This document shows, piece after piece, positions 50,295-59,023 of a stretch of 64,000 nucleotides of DNA (the first letter of the stretch is position 1; each line of letters starts with the position of its first letter). A program made the position numbers and the translations under genes. The notes beneath the pieces were generated by a model. The model was not told where the DNA came from, ran no database searches, and was given only the letters and a program-made list of their open reading frames with translations. Origin of the DNA: JANPIX01 sp031425195 (GTDB taxonomy: Bacteria; Pseudomonadota; Alphaproteobacteria; Rhodobacterales; Rhodobacteraceae); assembly GCA_031425195.1 (NCBI GenBank), contig JANPIX010000032.1, positions 62,001 through 126,000 on the forward strand, given 5' to 3'.

Positions 50295-51614
50295 ATGGAC
50301 AGTGGCAGACGCATTTTCGGGCTTGGTCTTTTTGCGGCTGTCGGGCTTGCGGGTGTGCCCCGGCAGCTTTGGGCGCAGGGGGCGCGACCGGGGCCGGATG
50401 ATGTTATGAAGACGTGGTACAGGCTGGTGCTGGAACTGGTGCGCCATACCGCGACCTACACCCCGCCCGTGGCAAGCCGGGCGTTTGCCTATCTGGGTGT
50501 GACGGCGTTCGAAGTGGTGGCGCAGGGCGACGCGGGGCTGCGATCGCTGGCGGGGCAGGTGAACGGATTGGCACCGCTGCCGAAGGCGGTGGCCGAGGTG
50601 GATCAGGCCGCCGTTCTGCATGCCGCGATGACGCGGGCCGTGGCGCATCTGTTTGGCAACACCGGCCCCACAGGGCAGCGCGCGATGGCGGCGCTGTCGC
50701 GCAGTCTGGGGGCCGAGGTGGCCGAGGGGTTGTCAGGTGACATTCTGGCGGCGAGCGAGGTGCAGGGCGACGCGATTGCCGCGCATATCCTCGCCTGGGC
50801 CGATGCGGATGGCGGTGCCATCGTTCGCAACATGGGGTTCCCCATGACCTATGAAAAATCCGTCGATCCCGAAAAGTGGGTTCCGACCAGCGCCATCGTG
50901 CAGCAGCAGGCCCCGTTGTTGCCCGAATGGGGTCAGAACCGGACTTTTGCCATGCCGGGCGGTGCATCTTGTGGATTGCCGCCGCCGCCCGCCTATAGCG
51001 AAGATCCAGCGTCGGAATTCTTTTTGCAGGCCAAGGAAGTGTTTGACATCAAGGCAAACCTGACGCCCGAACAGCGCGCCGTGGCACGGTTCTGGTCGGA
51101 CGATCCGATGCTGTCGCCCACCCCGCCCGGCCACTGGATTTCCATTGCGTTTCAGGTGCTTGACCGCGACAAGGCGCCCTTGGCACAGCGGGCCGAGGTG
51201 CTGGCTGTTCTGGGTATCACACTGGCGGATGCGTTCATCGCGTGCTGGCACACCAAGTTCGAATACGATCTGCTGCGCCCCGTCACCTATATCCGCCGCA
51301 CGATGGACCCGAAGTGGGAATCGATCATGACGACGCCGCCGTTCCCGGAATACCCAAGCGGCCACAGCACCCAGTCTGCCGCCGCCGCCGTGGTTCTGAC
51401 GGCTTTGATCGGGGAGAATGTCGCGTTCGAGGATGCGACCCATGTGGACGACGGCCTGCCGCCGCGCCCCTTTGCGAGCTTTCACGCGGCGGCCGAAGAG
51501 GCGGGGATTTCGCGGCTGTACGGCGGCATCCACTTTCGTGCGGCGATCGAGCGGGGGCTGGAACAGGGGCGTTGTGTCGGGGCCTTTGCCACGGCACTTC
51601 AGACAAGGGTTTAA
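50295..51614 (+). CDS. Vanadium-dependent haloperoxidase/PAP2-superfamily protein
   Basis: A 439-aa exported protein; the first ~30 residues (RRIFGLGLFAAVGLAGVP) look like a Tat-like signal. All catalytic blocks of the vanadate/PAP2 fold are here: K321 and R328 in KFEYDLLRPVTYIR, SGH (355-357) in YPSGHSTQS, and R407/H413 in SRLYGGIHF. Such enzymes halogenate organics with peroxide and halide, or act as phosphatases. Start ATG 50295 has GGGGGG before it. 3 bp separate it from the next gene. Confidence 0.87.
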   Translation: MDSGRRIFGLGLFAAVGLAGVPRQLWAQGARPGPDDVMKTWYRLVLELVRHTATYTPPVASRAFAYLGVTAFEVVAQGDAGLRSLAGQVNGLAPLPKAVAEVDQAAVLHAAMTRAVAHLFGNTGPTGQRAMAALSRSLGAEVAEGLSGDILAASEVQGDAIAAHILAWADADGGAIVRNMGFPMTYEKSVDPEKWVPTSAIVQQQAPLLPEWGQNRTFAMPGGASCGLPPPPAYSEDPASEFFLQAKEVFDIKANLTPEQRAVARFWSDDPMLSPTPPGHWISIAFQVLDRDKAPLAQRAEVLAVLGITLADAFIACWHTKFEYDLLRPVTYIRRTMDPKWESIMTTPPFPEYPSGHSTQSAAAAVVLTALIGENVAFEDATHVDDGLPPRPFASFHAAAEEAGISRLYGGIHFRAAIERGLEQGRCVGAFATALQTRV

Positions 51615-51617
51615 GGG

Positions 51618-53213
51618 ATGAAGTTTGTTTGTGCAGTGGCCGCGATGATCGTGGCGGCCAGCTTTGGGCCTGCCAATGCCCAGGACGCGCCGCTGATCCC
51701 GACCTTTGTTGACGAAACCGAGGCTGCGGGCGTCGACAGCACCTATGCGGGAGAGTGGGAGTATATCGTCGGCGGCGGGGTTGCGACCTTTGACTGCAAT
51801 GCGGATGGGATGACCGACATGCTGCTGGCCGGCGGGGCGGCGCCCGCGACATTCTATGCCAATGTGGGGGCCGTAGGGCAGGAGTTGAAGTTCGAGGCGC
51901 GCGCCAGCGGGCTGGAGATGGATGCGATTTCGGGGACCTATCCGGTTGATATCGACAGTGACGGGATCACCGACATCGTTCTGCTGCGGGTGGGCGAAAA
52001 CGTGGTGATGCGGGGGCTGGGCGACTGCAAGTTCGCGCGGGCCAACGAGGACTGGGGTTTTGACGGGGGTGACGCCTGGTCTGCCGCGTTTGCCGCAACA
52101 TGGGAGACGGGGGCGGATTGGCCGACGCTGGCCGTGGGCAACTACATCGACCGCACGCAAGAGGCGTTTCCGTGGGGGTCGTGCACCGACAACTGGCTGC
52201 ACCGGGGGGCCGCGGGCGGGTTTGCGCCGCCGGTAGCGTTGAAGCCGAGCTATTGTGCCCTTTCGATGCTGTTCACAGATTGGAACCGGTCTGGCACACC
52301 GTCGCTGCGGGTGTCGAATGACAGGGAGTATTACAAGGGCGGGCAGGAACAGTTGTGGCACCTGCGCCCGGGTGAGGAGCCTGTTGCCTATACCGCTGAC
52401 GAAGGGTGGAAGCCGCTCAAGATCTGGGGGATGGGCATTGCGAGCACGGATGTGACGGGGGACGGGTATCCCGATTATTATCTGACGAGCATGGCCGACA
52501 ACAAGTTGCAGACCATCGCCACGCCGCCCGCCGAAGGGCAGGCGTTGCCTGCCACGTTCACCGACGTGGCGTTTGCGCGAAAGGCGATTGCACAGCGCCC
52601 CTATATCGGGACGGACCTGAACCCGTCGACGGCATGGCATGCGCAGTTTGAGGATGTGAACAACGATGGTTTTGCCGACCTGTTCGTGGCCAAGGGGAAC
52701 GTCTGGGCGATGCCGGATTTTGCGCTGCTGGACCCGAACAACCTGATGCTGCAAAATCCGGATGGCAGTTTTACAGAGGCGGGCGACAAGGCGGGCGTGG
52801 CCAGCACACGGGCGTCGCGCGGGGCGGCGCTGGCAGATTTCAACATGGACGGTTTGCCGGATCTGGTGGTGGTCAACCGGGGTGAGAAGGCGCAGCTTTG
52901 GCGCAATGCCACAGTGGGTGGTGGCGGCTGGATCGGCTATCGGCTGGAGCAGGCGGGCGTGAACCGGCAGGGGATCGGGGCCTTTGTCGAAGTGCGCGCC
53001 GCGGGACGGGTTCAGACACGCGAAATCACGTCAGGTGGCGGCCATGCGAGCGGGCAATCGGGTTGGTGGCATGTCGGGCTTGGCCCCGAGGCCAGCGCCG
53101 AGATACGGGTGACATGGCCGGGTGGCAAAGCAGGGGAATGGGAACCTTTGGCGGCAGGTGCCTTCTATACCCTGTCGCCCGATCAGCCTGCGGCGGTCTG
53201 GTCAGCACCGTAG
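51618..53213 (+). CDS. CRTAC1/UnbV-type repeat protein
   Basis: A 531-aa secreted protein with a signal peptide (ending FGPANA|Q, about 22 residues). FG-GAP/VCBS-like Asp-rich repeats run through the middle (DCNADGMTDMLLAGG, DIDSDGITDIVLL, DVTGDGYPDYYLTS, DFNMDGLPDLVVV), and the C-terminal ~100 residues form an ASPIC/UnbV domain (GQGI-like QGIGAFVEVRAAGRVQTREI). Such proteins bind calcium and often adhere or scaffold. It is in an operon with the haloperoxidase-like gene, which it follows by 3 bp. Confidence 0.87.
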   Translation: MKFVCAVAAMIVAASFGPANAQDAPLIPTFVDETEAAGVDSTYAGEWEYIVGGGVATFDCNADGMTDMLLAGGAAPATFYANVGAVGQELKFEARASGLEMDAISGTYPVDIDSDGITDIVLLRVGENVVMRGLGDCKFARANEDWGFDGGDAWSAAFAATWETGADWPTLAVGNYIDRTQEAFPWGSCTDNWLHRGAAGGFAPPVALKPSYCALSMLFTDWNRSGTPSLRVSNDREYYKGGQEQLWHLRPGEEPVAYTADEGWKPLKIWGMGIASTDVTGDGYPDYYLTSMADNKLQTIATPPAEGQALPATFTDVAFARKAIAQRPYIGTDLNPSTAWHAQFEDVNNDGFADLFVAKGNVWAMPDFALLDPNNLMLQNPDGSFTEAGDKAGVASTRASRGAALADFNMDGLPDLVVVNRGEKAQLWRNATVGGGGWIGYRLEQAGVNRQGIGAFVEVRAAGRVQTREITSGGGHASGQSGWWHVGLGPEASAEIRVTWPGGKAGEWEPLAAGAFYTLSPDQPAAVWSAP

Positions 53214-53324
53214 TGCGGCAAAACCTTTTCGGCGGCTTGACGCGGCGGGCGCATCGCGCGACACCGGAGAAAAGTTGGCGCAGGATATGATCCTGCGCCC
53301 TGACAGAGCAGTTGTGACGATGCC

Positions 53325-54014
53325 ATGAAACGTTTTGCGATTTATTACGCACCCCGGCCCGGGCCGTTGGCAAAGGCCACCGCCCACTGGTTCGGCTGGG
53401 ATCCCGCCACTGGCACGACACCGCCGCGCCCCGACCTGCCCGAAATTCCCATGGCGCTGAGCGATCTGACGCAAAAGGCCCGTCGTTACGGATTTCACGC
53501 CACGCTGAAAGCGCCGTTCCGGTTGGCGCAGGATATCGAGCCGGATCACCTGGCGCAGGCCACGGCGGAACTGGCCGCGCGCCTTGCGCCGTTGGAGATG
53601 CCGGGGTTGAAACTTGCACTGATCGACAATTTTTTCGCGCTGATCCCCACGGGCAGCACGGCCGCACTTAACAAACTGGCGTCGATCGTTGTGGAGGCGT
53701 TGGACCCTTACCGCGCACCCCTGACATCTGCCGAGGCCGCGAAACGCAATCCTGACAGCCTGACCGACAAACAGCGCGCCTATCTGGTGCGCTGGGGGTA
53801 TCCTTTTGTGAAGGACGATTTCCACTTTCACCTGACAATGACAGACCGTGTGCCAATTCCCGCGTCCGTGGCGGTGGACCGGGTGATCAAGGCGCATTTC
53901 GGCCCAGTGGTCCCGCGGCCCTTTCGGGTGGAGGATCTTTGCCTGTTTGGCGAAGATGAAAGCGGCATGTTTCATCTGATGGCGCGTTATCCGCTGACCG
54001 GAACCATCGCCTGA
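53325..54014 (+). CDS. DUF1045 protein, 2H-phosphoesterase-like
   Basis: A 229-aa cytoplasmic protein with two H-x-T motifs, FHATLKAPF (about 57-65) and FHFHLTMT (about 165-172), typical of the 2H phosphoesterase superfamily to which DUF1045 belongs. Relatives are often encoded near phosphonate-utilisation genes, but no phn gene is in this window. The start ATG 53325 follows a 111-bp gap after the CRTAC1 gene. Biological substrate unknown. Confidence 0.85.
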   Translation: MKRFAIYYAPRPGPLAKATAHWFGWDPATGTTPPRPDLPEIPMALSDLTQKARRYGFHATLKAPFRLAQDIEPDHLAQATAELAARLAPLEMPGLKLALIDNFFALIPTGSTAALNKLASIVVEALDPYRAPLTSAEAAKRNPDSLTDKQRAYLVRWGYPFVKDDFHFHLTMTDRVPIPASVAVDRVIKAHFGPVVPRPFRVEDLCLFGEDESGMFHLMARYPLTGTIA

Positions 54015-54029
54015 CGTTCAACGTGCGGG

Positions 54030-55049
54030 TTACGCTTGGGCGTAGTGGTCGCGATACCAATCGACAAAGCGTTGCACGCCGGTTTGCACGTCGGTGTGGG
54101 GCAGCGGGCCGATCAACGCCTGCAACAGCGTGGTGTCGGCCCATGTGGCCGGGACATCGCCCTGCTGCATGGGCAAAAGATTGCGCTGCACGCGGAGGCC
54201 GGTTGCGGTTTCGACGGCCGCCACGAAATCCATCAGGGTCACGGCGCGCCCGTTGCCGATGTTGACGATGCGGAACGGGGCGACCGGCGACAGGCTGTCG
54301 AATGGACCCACGGAGGATGCCGGGGGAACCTGCGACAGGCGGGCGATGCCTTCGACCAGATCGTCCACATAGGTAAAATCGCGGCGCATGTCGCCGTGGT
54401 TGTAGATGTCGATGGCCTGCCCCTGAAGCGCCGCCTTGACGAACTTGAACAGGGCCATGTCGGGCCGCCCCCATGGCCCATAGACAGTGAAGAACCGCAG
54501 CATGGTGGTCGGCAATGCGTAAAGATGGGCATAGGAATGGGCCATCGCCTCGCCCGCCTTTTTGGTGGCGGCGTAAAAGCTCATCTGATGATCGGCCTTG
54601 TCAGCCTCGGTATAAGGCATCGCGGTATTGGCTCCGTAGACCGAACTGGTGGAGGCGATCATCAGGTGGCGGGGCGGATGGGCGCGCGCGGCCTCCAGCA
54701 CCTCATAGGTGCCCAGCAGGTTCGCCTCGACATAGCTGCGGGGCGCGTCGATGGAATGACGCACGCCCGCCTGAGCCGCCAGATGCACGACAAGATCGGG
54801 GGTGTGTTCCGCCATCTGATTGGCCAGCAGGCCCGGCGTTTCGATGCGCGCGGTGACGGCGCGAAAGCCGGGGAAGTTGCCAAGGATGTCGTGGCGACGT
54901 TCCTTGAGCGACACATCATAGTAATCGGTCATGGCGTCGATGCCGGTGACGCGCCAGCCTTGCGCCAGCAGACGCGCGGCAAGGTGAAAGCCGATGAACC
55001 CGGCAGAGCCGGTGACAAGGGCGTGGCGGGGGGCTGCGGCTTCAGCCAT
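54030..55049 (-). CDS. NAD-dependent epimerase, UDP-glucuronate 4-epimerase-like
   Basis: A 339-aa short-chain dehydrogenase/reductase-type epimerase. VTGSAGFIGFHLA is the Rossmann loop; STSSVYGANTAMPYTE, the Y-x3-K site in YAATKKAGE and FFTVYGPWGRPDMALFKF are hallmark of UDP-glucuronate 4-epimerases such as LpsL. With ugd and galE elsewhere in the window it would complete UDP-galacturonate production for acidic polysaccharide. Convergent with the DUF1045 gene, 15-bp gap. Confidence 0.88.
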   Translation of the reverse strand: MAEAAAPRHALVTGSAGFIGFHLAARLLAQGWRVTGIDAMTDYYDVSLKERRHDILGNFPGFRAVTARIETPGLLANQMAEHTPDLVVHLAAQAGVRHSIDAPRSYVEANLLGTYEVLEAARAHPPRHLMIASTSSVYGANTAMPYTEADKADHQMSFYAATKKAGEAMAHSYAHLYALPTTMLRFFTVYGPWGRPDMALFKFVKAALQGQAIDIYNHGDMRRDFTYVDDLVEGIARLSQVPPASSVGPFDSLSPVAPFRIVNIGNGRAVTLMDFVAAVETATGLRVQRNLLPMQQGDVPATWADTTLLQALIGPLPHTDVQTGVQRFVDWYRDHYAQA

Positions 55050-55084
55050 GGCGGTGGCCCTTCTGCGTGGGTGCTGGCCAGCCC

Positions 55085-56311
55085 TTAGAACCTTTGCGGG
55101 GCGTAGGGCGCAAGATCAATCGACGGGCGGCTGCCCGCCAAGATGGCCGCGATAAGGGCGGCGGTGACGGGGGCAAGGGTCACGCCAAGGTGGCCGTGGC
55201 CATAGGCATGGATCACGTCGGTGCCATGCCGCGACGGGCCGATGACGGGCAAACTGTCGGGGATGGAGGGGCGAAAGCCCATCCATGTGCGCGTGGGTGG
55301 GCCAAGATCGCCCCAGATGCGGTGTGCGCCCTGCACCAGCCTGTCGATCCGGTGCGGCGATGGGGGGGCTGTCAGGCCGCCCAGTTCCACTGTGCCTGCC
55401 GCGCGCAAACGTCCGTCCATCGGGCAGAGGTAAAACCCCGCTTCTGTCACGCAGGCGGGGCGGGACAGGCGCGGGGCGGGCATGTCCCATTCGGCGTGAT
55501 AGCCGCGTTCGGTATCAAGGGGAACCCTGTCACCCGCCTGCAGCGCCAGGGTGCGGCCGTGCGCACCGGTGGCGATCACCACATGGCGGGCGGTCAGATC
55601 GAAACCCGGACCTGTCAGGTGCACCTTGCCGCCTGTCCGCATCAGGGTGGTGACAGTTGCGCGGTGCTGCAACACCCCGGCACCGGTGACGGCGCGGGCA
55701 AGGTGCTGCATCAGGGCACCGGGGTCTGACAGGAACATGGCGCCGCCGAAATACGCAGCGCCGCCCATCGGGGGCAGGCCCGGTTCCAGCGCGGCAAGGG
55801 CATCCGCGTCGATCAGATCAACCGTCACCCCCAATGCGCGGCGGTGCGCCATGTCGGATTTCGCGGCGACAAGCGCGGCGGTATCCTTGTAGAGATAAAG
55901 ACAGCCACGATGCTGCAGCAGGTGGTCGGCAGCGACCCCGTCCGCAAGATCGCGCCAGCGGGGGCCTGCGTCGGCAAGGAGTGTGGCCAGCGCCTGCGCG
56001 TTGGCGGCGGCGTTTGCGGGCAATGATTGGCGGGCAAAGCGGAGCAGCCACGGGGCAAGGGCGGGAAGCGCCGCCGTGCGAATGGACAGGGGGGAATTCC
56101 GGTCGAACAACAGGCGGGGCAGGGCACGCAACACATCGGGCGTGGCGACGGGCTGCACCGCGTAATCGGCGATGGTGCCCGCGTTGCCATGCGAACAGCC
56201 TGAGCCCGGATCATTCGGGTCGATCAGCACAACGTCGCGCCCGTCGCGGGCAAGGTGCAGGGCGGTGGTCAGGCCGATCACGCCCGCGCCGATGACCGCT
56301 ATTTCAGGCAT
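55085..56311 (-). CDS. DadA-like FAD-dependent amine/D-amino-acid oxidoreductase
   Basis: A 408-aa flavoprotein of the DAO family. The FAD-binding N-terminus reads IAVIGAGVIGLTTALHLARDG; HGRTLALQAGDRVPLDTERGYH and the C-terminal GHGHLGVTLAP block are family-typical. DadA relatives oxidise D-amino acids, glycine, or secondary amines such as gamma-glutamyl amines (PuuB). It is the last gene of a minus-strand set with an alcohol dehydrogenase, aldehyde dehydrogenase and glutamine-synthetase-like ligase; 61 bp separate it from the first of these. Confidence 0.87.
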   Translation of the reverse strand: MPEIAVIGAGVIGLTTALHLARDGRDVVLIDPNDPGSGCSHGNAGTIADYAVQPVATPDVLRALPRLLFDRNSPLSIRTAALPALAPWLLRFARQSLPANAAANAQALATLLADAGPRWRDLADGVAADHLLQHRGCLYLYKDTAALVAAKSDMAHRRALGVTVDLIDADALAALEPGLPPMGGAAYFGGAMFLSDPGALMQHLARAVTGAGVLQHRATVTTLMRTGGKVHLTGPGFDLTARHVVIATGAHGRTLALQAGDRVPLDTERGYHAEWDMPAPRLSRPACVTEAGFYLCPMDGRLRAAGTVELGGLTAPPSPHRIDRLVQGAHRIWGDLGPPTRTWMGFRPSIPDSLPVIGPSRHGTDVIHAYGHGHLGVTLAPVTAALIAAILAGSRPSIDLAPYAPQRF

Positions 56312-56372
56312 GATCGGGACGCGGGCCGAAGGGGGCCGGGGCAGGGTTGGTTGTCTTGCCCCGGCATCGGTT

Positions 56373-57533
56373 TCACATGCAGGCGTCGAACAGGGCGCGG
56401 GTGTTTTCGCGCGTCATCGCCACGGGGTTGCCACCGCAGCTTGGATCTTCGAGCGCCATGTCGGTGAGCCGGTCAAGATCGGCGAACTGCACGCCCATGG
56501 CGGACAGGTTTTCAGGGATGGACAGAAGGGTGCGCAGTTCCATGATCTGATCGTGGAACCCGGCAAAGCCACCGGAAATGCCCAGAAAGGCGGCGGCGGC
56601 ATTGATCCGGTCTTCGATGGCTGTGCGGTTGAATTCCAGTACCATGGGCATGACGACGGCATTGGTGGTGCCGTGGTGCGTGCCGTAAACAGCGCCCACC
56701 GGATGCGACAGGGAATGGATCGCGCCAAGGCCCTTCTGGAAGGCGACGGCCCCCATGGCAGCAGCGCTCATCATATGGGCGCGGGCGTCGAGGTCGTTCG
56801 GGTTGGCATAGACTTTTGGCAGGTTTTCGAACACCAGCCGCATCCCTTCCAGGGCGATGCCCTGGCTCATCGGGTGATAGAAGGGGCTGCTGTACGCCTC
56901 AAGGCAATGGGCAAGGGCGTCCATCCCGGTGCCAGCGGTGATGAAGCGGGGCATGCCGACGGTCAGGGCCGGGTCACAGATCGTGACGACGGGCATCAGT
57001 CTGGGGTGGAAGATGATCTTCTTCTTGTGGGTTTCGCTGTTGGTCAGAACGCCTGCGCGGCCCACTTCGGACCCTGTGCCTGCGGTTGTCGGGACGGCGA
57101 TGATGGGGGCGATCCTGTCGGCGTCGGCGCGGGTGTACCAGTCATCGACATCTTCCAGATCCCAGACCGACAGGCCGGGTTTCTGGCCGGCCATCAGGGC
57201 GATCATCTTGCCCAGATCAAGGGCCGATCCGCCGCCAAAGCAGATCACGCCGTCATGGTTGCCTGCCAGATAGACGGCGATGCCGTCGGCCATGTTGCCT
57301 TCGTTCGGGTTCGGGTCCACTTCGGAAAACACGGCGCGGCCAAGGCCCGCCGCCGCCAGCACATCAAGCGCCGCAGCGGTGATGGGCAGCGAGGCAAGAG
57401 CCTTGTCGGTGACAAGAAGAGGGCGCTGAATGCCCGCGCCCTTGCAGTGATCGGCCAGTTCGGCGACCCGGCCCACGCCGAATTTGATGGCAGTCGGATA
57501 GGACCAGTTCCGGTTGGGAACGCTATGGCTCAT
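56373..57533 (-). CDS. Iron-containing alcohol dehydrogenase
   Basis: A 386-aa type III alcohol dehydrogenase. FGVGRVAEL and the coenzyme motif GGGSALDLGKMIALM are seen in the N-terminal half; metal ligands appear as HSLSHPVGAVYGTHHGTTNA in the C-terminal helical half. Start 57533 overlaps the aldehyde dehydrogenase stop by 4 bp (ATGA). The tight link with aldehyde dehydrogenase implies stepwise alcohol to aldehyde to acid oxidation of one substrate. Confidence 0.93.
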   Translation of the reverse strand: MSHSVPNRNWSYPTAIKFGVGRVAELADHCKGAGIQRPLLVTDKALASLPITAAALDVLAAAGLGRAVFSEVDPNPNEGNMADGIAVYLAGNHDGVICFGGGSALDLGKMIALMAGQKPGLSVWDLEDVDDWYTRADADRIAPIIAVPTTAGTGSEVGRAGVLTNSETHKKKIIFHPRLMPVVTICDPALTVGMPRFITAGTGMDALAHCLEAYSSPFYHPMSQGIALEGMRLVFENLPKVYANPNDLDARAHMMSAAAMGAVAFQKGLGAIHSLSHPVGAVYGTHHGTTNAVVMPMVLEFNRTAIEDRINAAAAFLGISGGFAGFHDQIMELRTLLSIPENLSAMGVQFADLDRLTDMALEDPSCGGNPVAMTRENTRALFDACM

Positions 57534-58915
57534 TGGGTGACCTTTTTCATATGGTAGGATTTTGGACGCGTGACCGACATGAAGCCAAGGTAGGACAGGC
57601 TGCCGCCCCGCCCGGTATCCTTGCAGCCCGTCCAGCACAGGGCCGGATCAAGGTAATCGGCGCGGTTTTGGAACACAGTGCCAGTTTCGATCTGCGCGCC
57701 GATGGCCTGGGCCGCCGTTTCGTCCTTTGTCCAGATCGAACATGTGAGGCCGTAAGGGCTGTCGTTCATCAAAGAAACCGCCTCGGCGTCGCCGGAGACT
57801 TTCATGATTCCGACAACCGGACCAAAGGATTCTTCCATCATCACGCGCATGGAATGGTTCACGTTCACCAGAATCTGTGGGGCGAGATAGGCACCGCCAT
57901 CATCGGCGGGGAACAGGGCCGGGTCGATCAGGGGCCGCGCACCGGCGGCAATCGCCTCGGCCACCTGGGCGCGGACGACGGCGGCGAAACGCTTGTTGGC
58001 CATCGGGCCGATGGTGGTGGCCGCATCAAAGGGGTTACCGAGTTTCAGGGCCGAAACCCAGGCGACGGCCTTTTCGACGAAGGCGTCATACAGGCTTTCG
58101 TGGACATAGATCCGTTCGATCCCGCAGCAGCACTGGCCTGCGTTGTACATGGCCCCGTCCATCAGCGTATCGACCGCCGCGTCCAGATCGGCATCGGCGC
58201 GGACATAGCCCGGGTCCTTGCCGCCCAGTTCAAGGCCAAGCGGTGTGAAGGTGCCCGCCGCCGCCTTTTCCATCGCCACGCCGCCCGCGACCGAGCCTGT
58301 GAAGTTCACGAAGCCGAAGGACCGCGCCGCGATCAGCCGTTCCGTGGTTGCATGATCCAGAACGACGTTCTGGAACACATCGGCGGGCACGCCTGCGGCA
58401 ACAAAGGCCGCGGCCAGACGTTCGCCCACCAGAAGGGTCTGGCTGGCATGTTTCAGGATCACGGTGTTGCCGGCGATCAAGGCGGGGGCCAGCGTGTTGA
58501 TGGTGGTGAGGTAGGGATAGTTCCACGGGGCCACGATGAGCACGACGCCCAGCGCCTCACGCGCGATATAGCGGTGAAAACGGTCGCTGTTTTCGACGAC
58601 GTGGGGGGCCAGCGTTTCCGCCGCAATACCGGCCATGTAGTTGGTGCGGTCAATCACACCGCCCCATTCGCCGCCATAGCGGGTCGGGCGGCCCATTTGC
58701 CAGGCGAGTTCCTCGACCAGCTTTTCCTTGTCTTCAAGCAGTTTGGCGACACCGGCCTGCACCAGTGCGATGCGTTCGGAAAGCGGGCGCGCGGCCCAGC
58801 CTTTTTGTGCGGCGCGGGCGCGGGCGACAACGGCATCGGCTTCGGTGGCCGACAGGGGCATCCGTTCGGCATAGACGCTGCCGTCAACGGGTGAAATCAG
58901 TTGGATCGGTTTCAT
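57530..58915 (-). CDS. NAD(P)-dependent aldehyde dehydrogenase
   Basis: A 461-aa member of the aldehyde dehydrogenase superfamily. Catalytic Glu lies in LGLELGGKDPGYV and the catalytic Cys within GQCCCGIERIYV; PWNYPYLTTINTLAPAL and NFTGSVAGG are also typical. It is coupled by overlap to the alcohol dehydrogenase. Slightly shorter than the usual 480-500 aa, but all blocks are present. Substrate by context is an amino or gamma-glutamylamino aldehyde. Confidence 0.94.
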   Translation of the reverse strand: MKPIQLISPVDGSVYAERMPLSATEADAVVARARAAQKGWAARPLSERIALVQAGVAKLLEDKEKLVEELAWQMGRPTRYGGEWGGVIDRTNYMAGIAAETLAPHVVENSDRFHRYIAREALGVVLIVAPWNYPYLTTINTLAPALIAGNTVILKHASQTLLVGERLAAAFVAAGVPADVFQNVVLDHATTERLIAARSFGFVNFTGSVAGGVAMEKAAAGTFTPLGLELGGKDPGYVRADADLDAAVDTLMDGAMYNAGQCCCGIERIYVHESLYDAFVEKAVAWVSALKLGNPFDAATTIGPMANKRFAAVVRAQVAEAIAAGARPLIDPALFPADDGGAYLAPQILVNVNHSMRVMMEESFGPVVGIMKVSGDAEAVSLMNDSPYGLTCSIWTKDETAAQAIGAQIETGTVFQNRADYLDPALCWTGCKDTGRGGSLSYLGFMSVTRPKSYHMKKVTQ

Positions 58916-59023
58916 TCGGGTGGTCCTTACAGGGGCGGTGTGCCCCGCCCACGGGCAACGGCGGGTGCGCCCCGCCAGCGGGCACCGGGCGGACTGTCCG
59001 CCCGGGCCTGATCTGAATGGCTG

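Noticed and set aside
56172..58894. Two long plus-strand frames opposite the alcohol and aldehyde dehydrogenase genes
   Set aside because: Both are Gly/His/Asp-rich shadows of well-supported enzymes.
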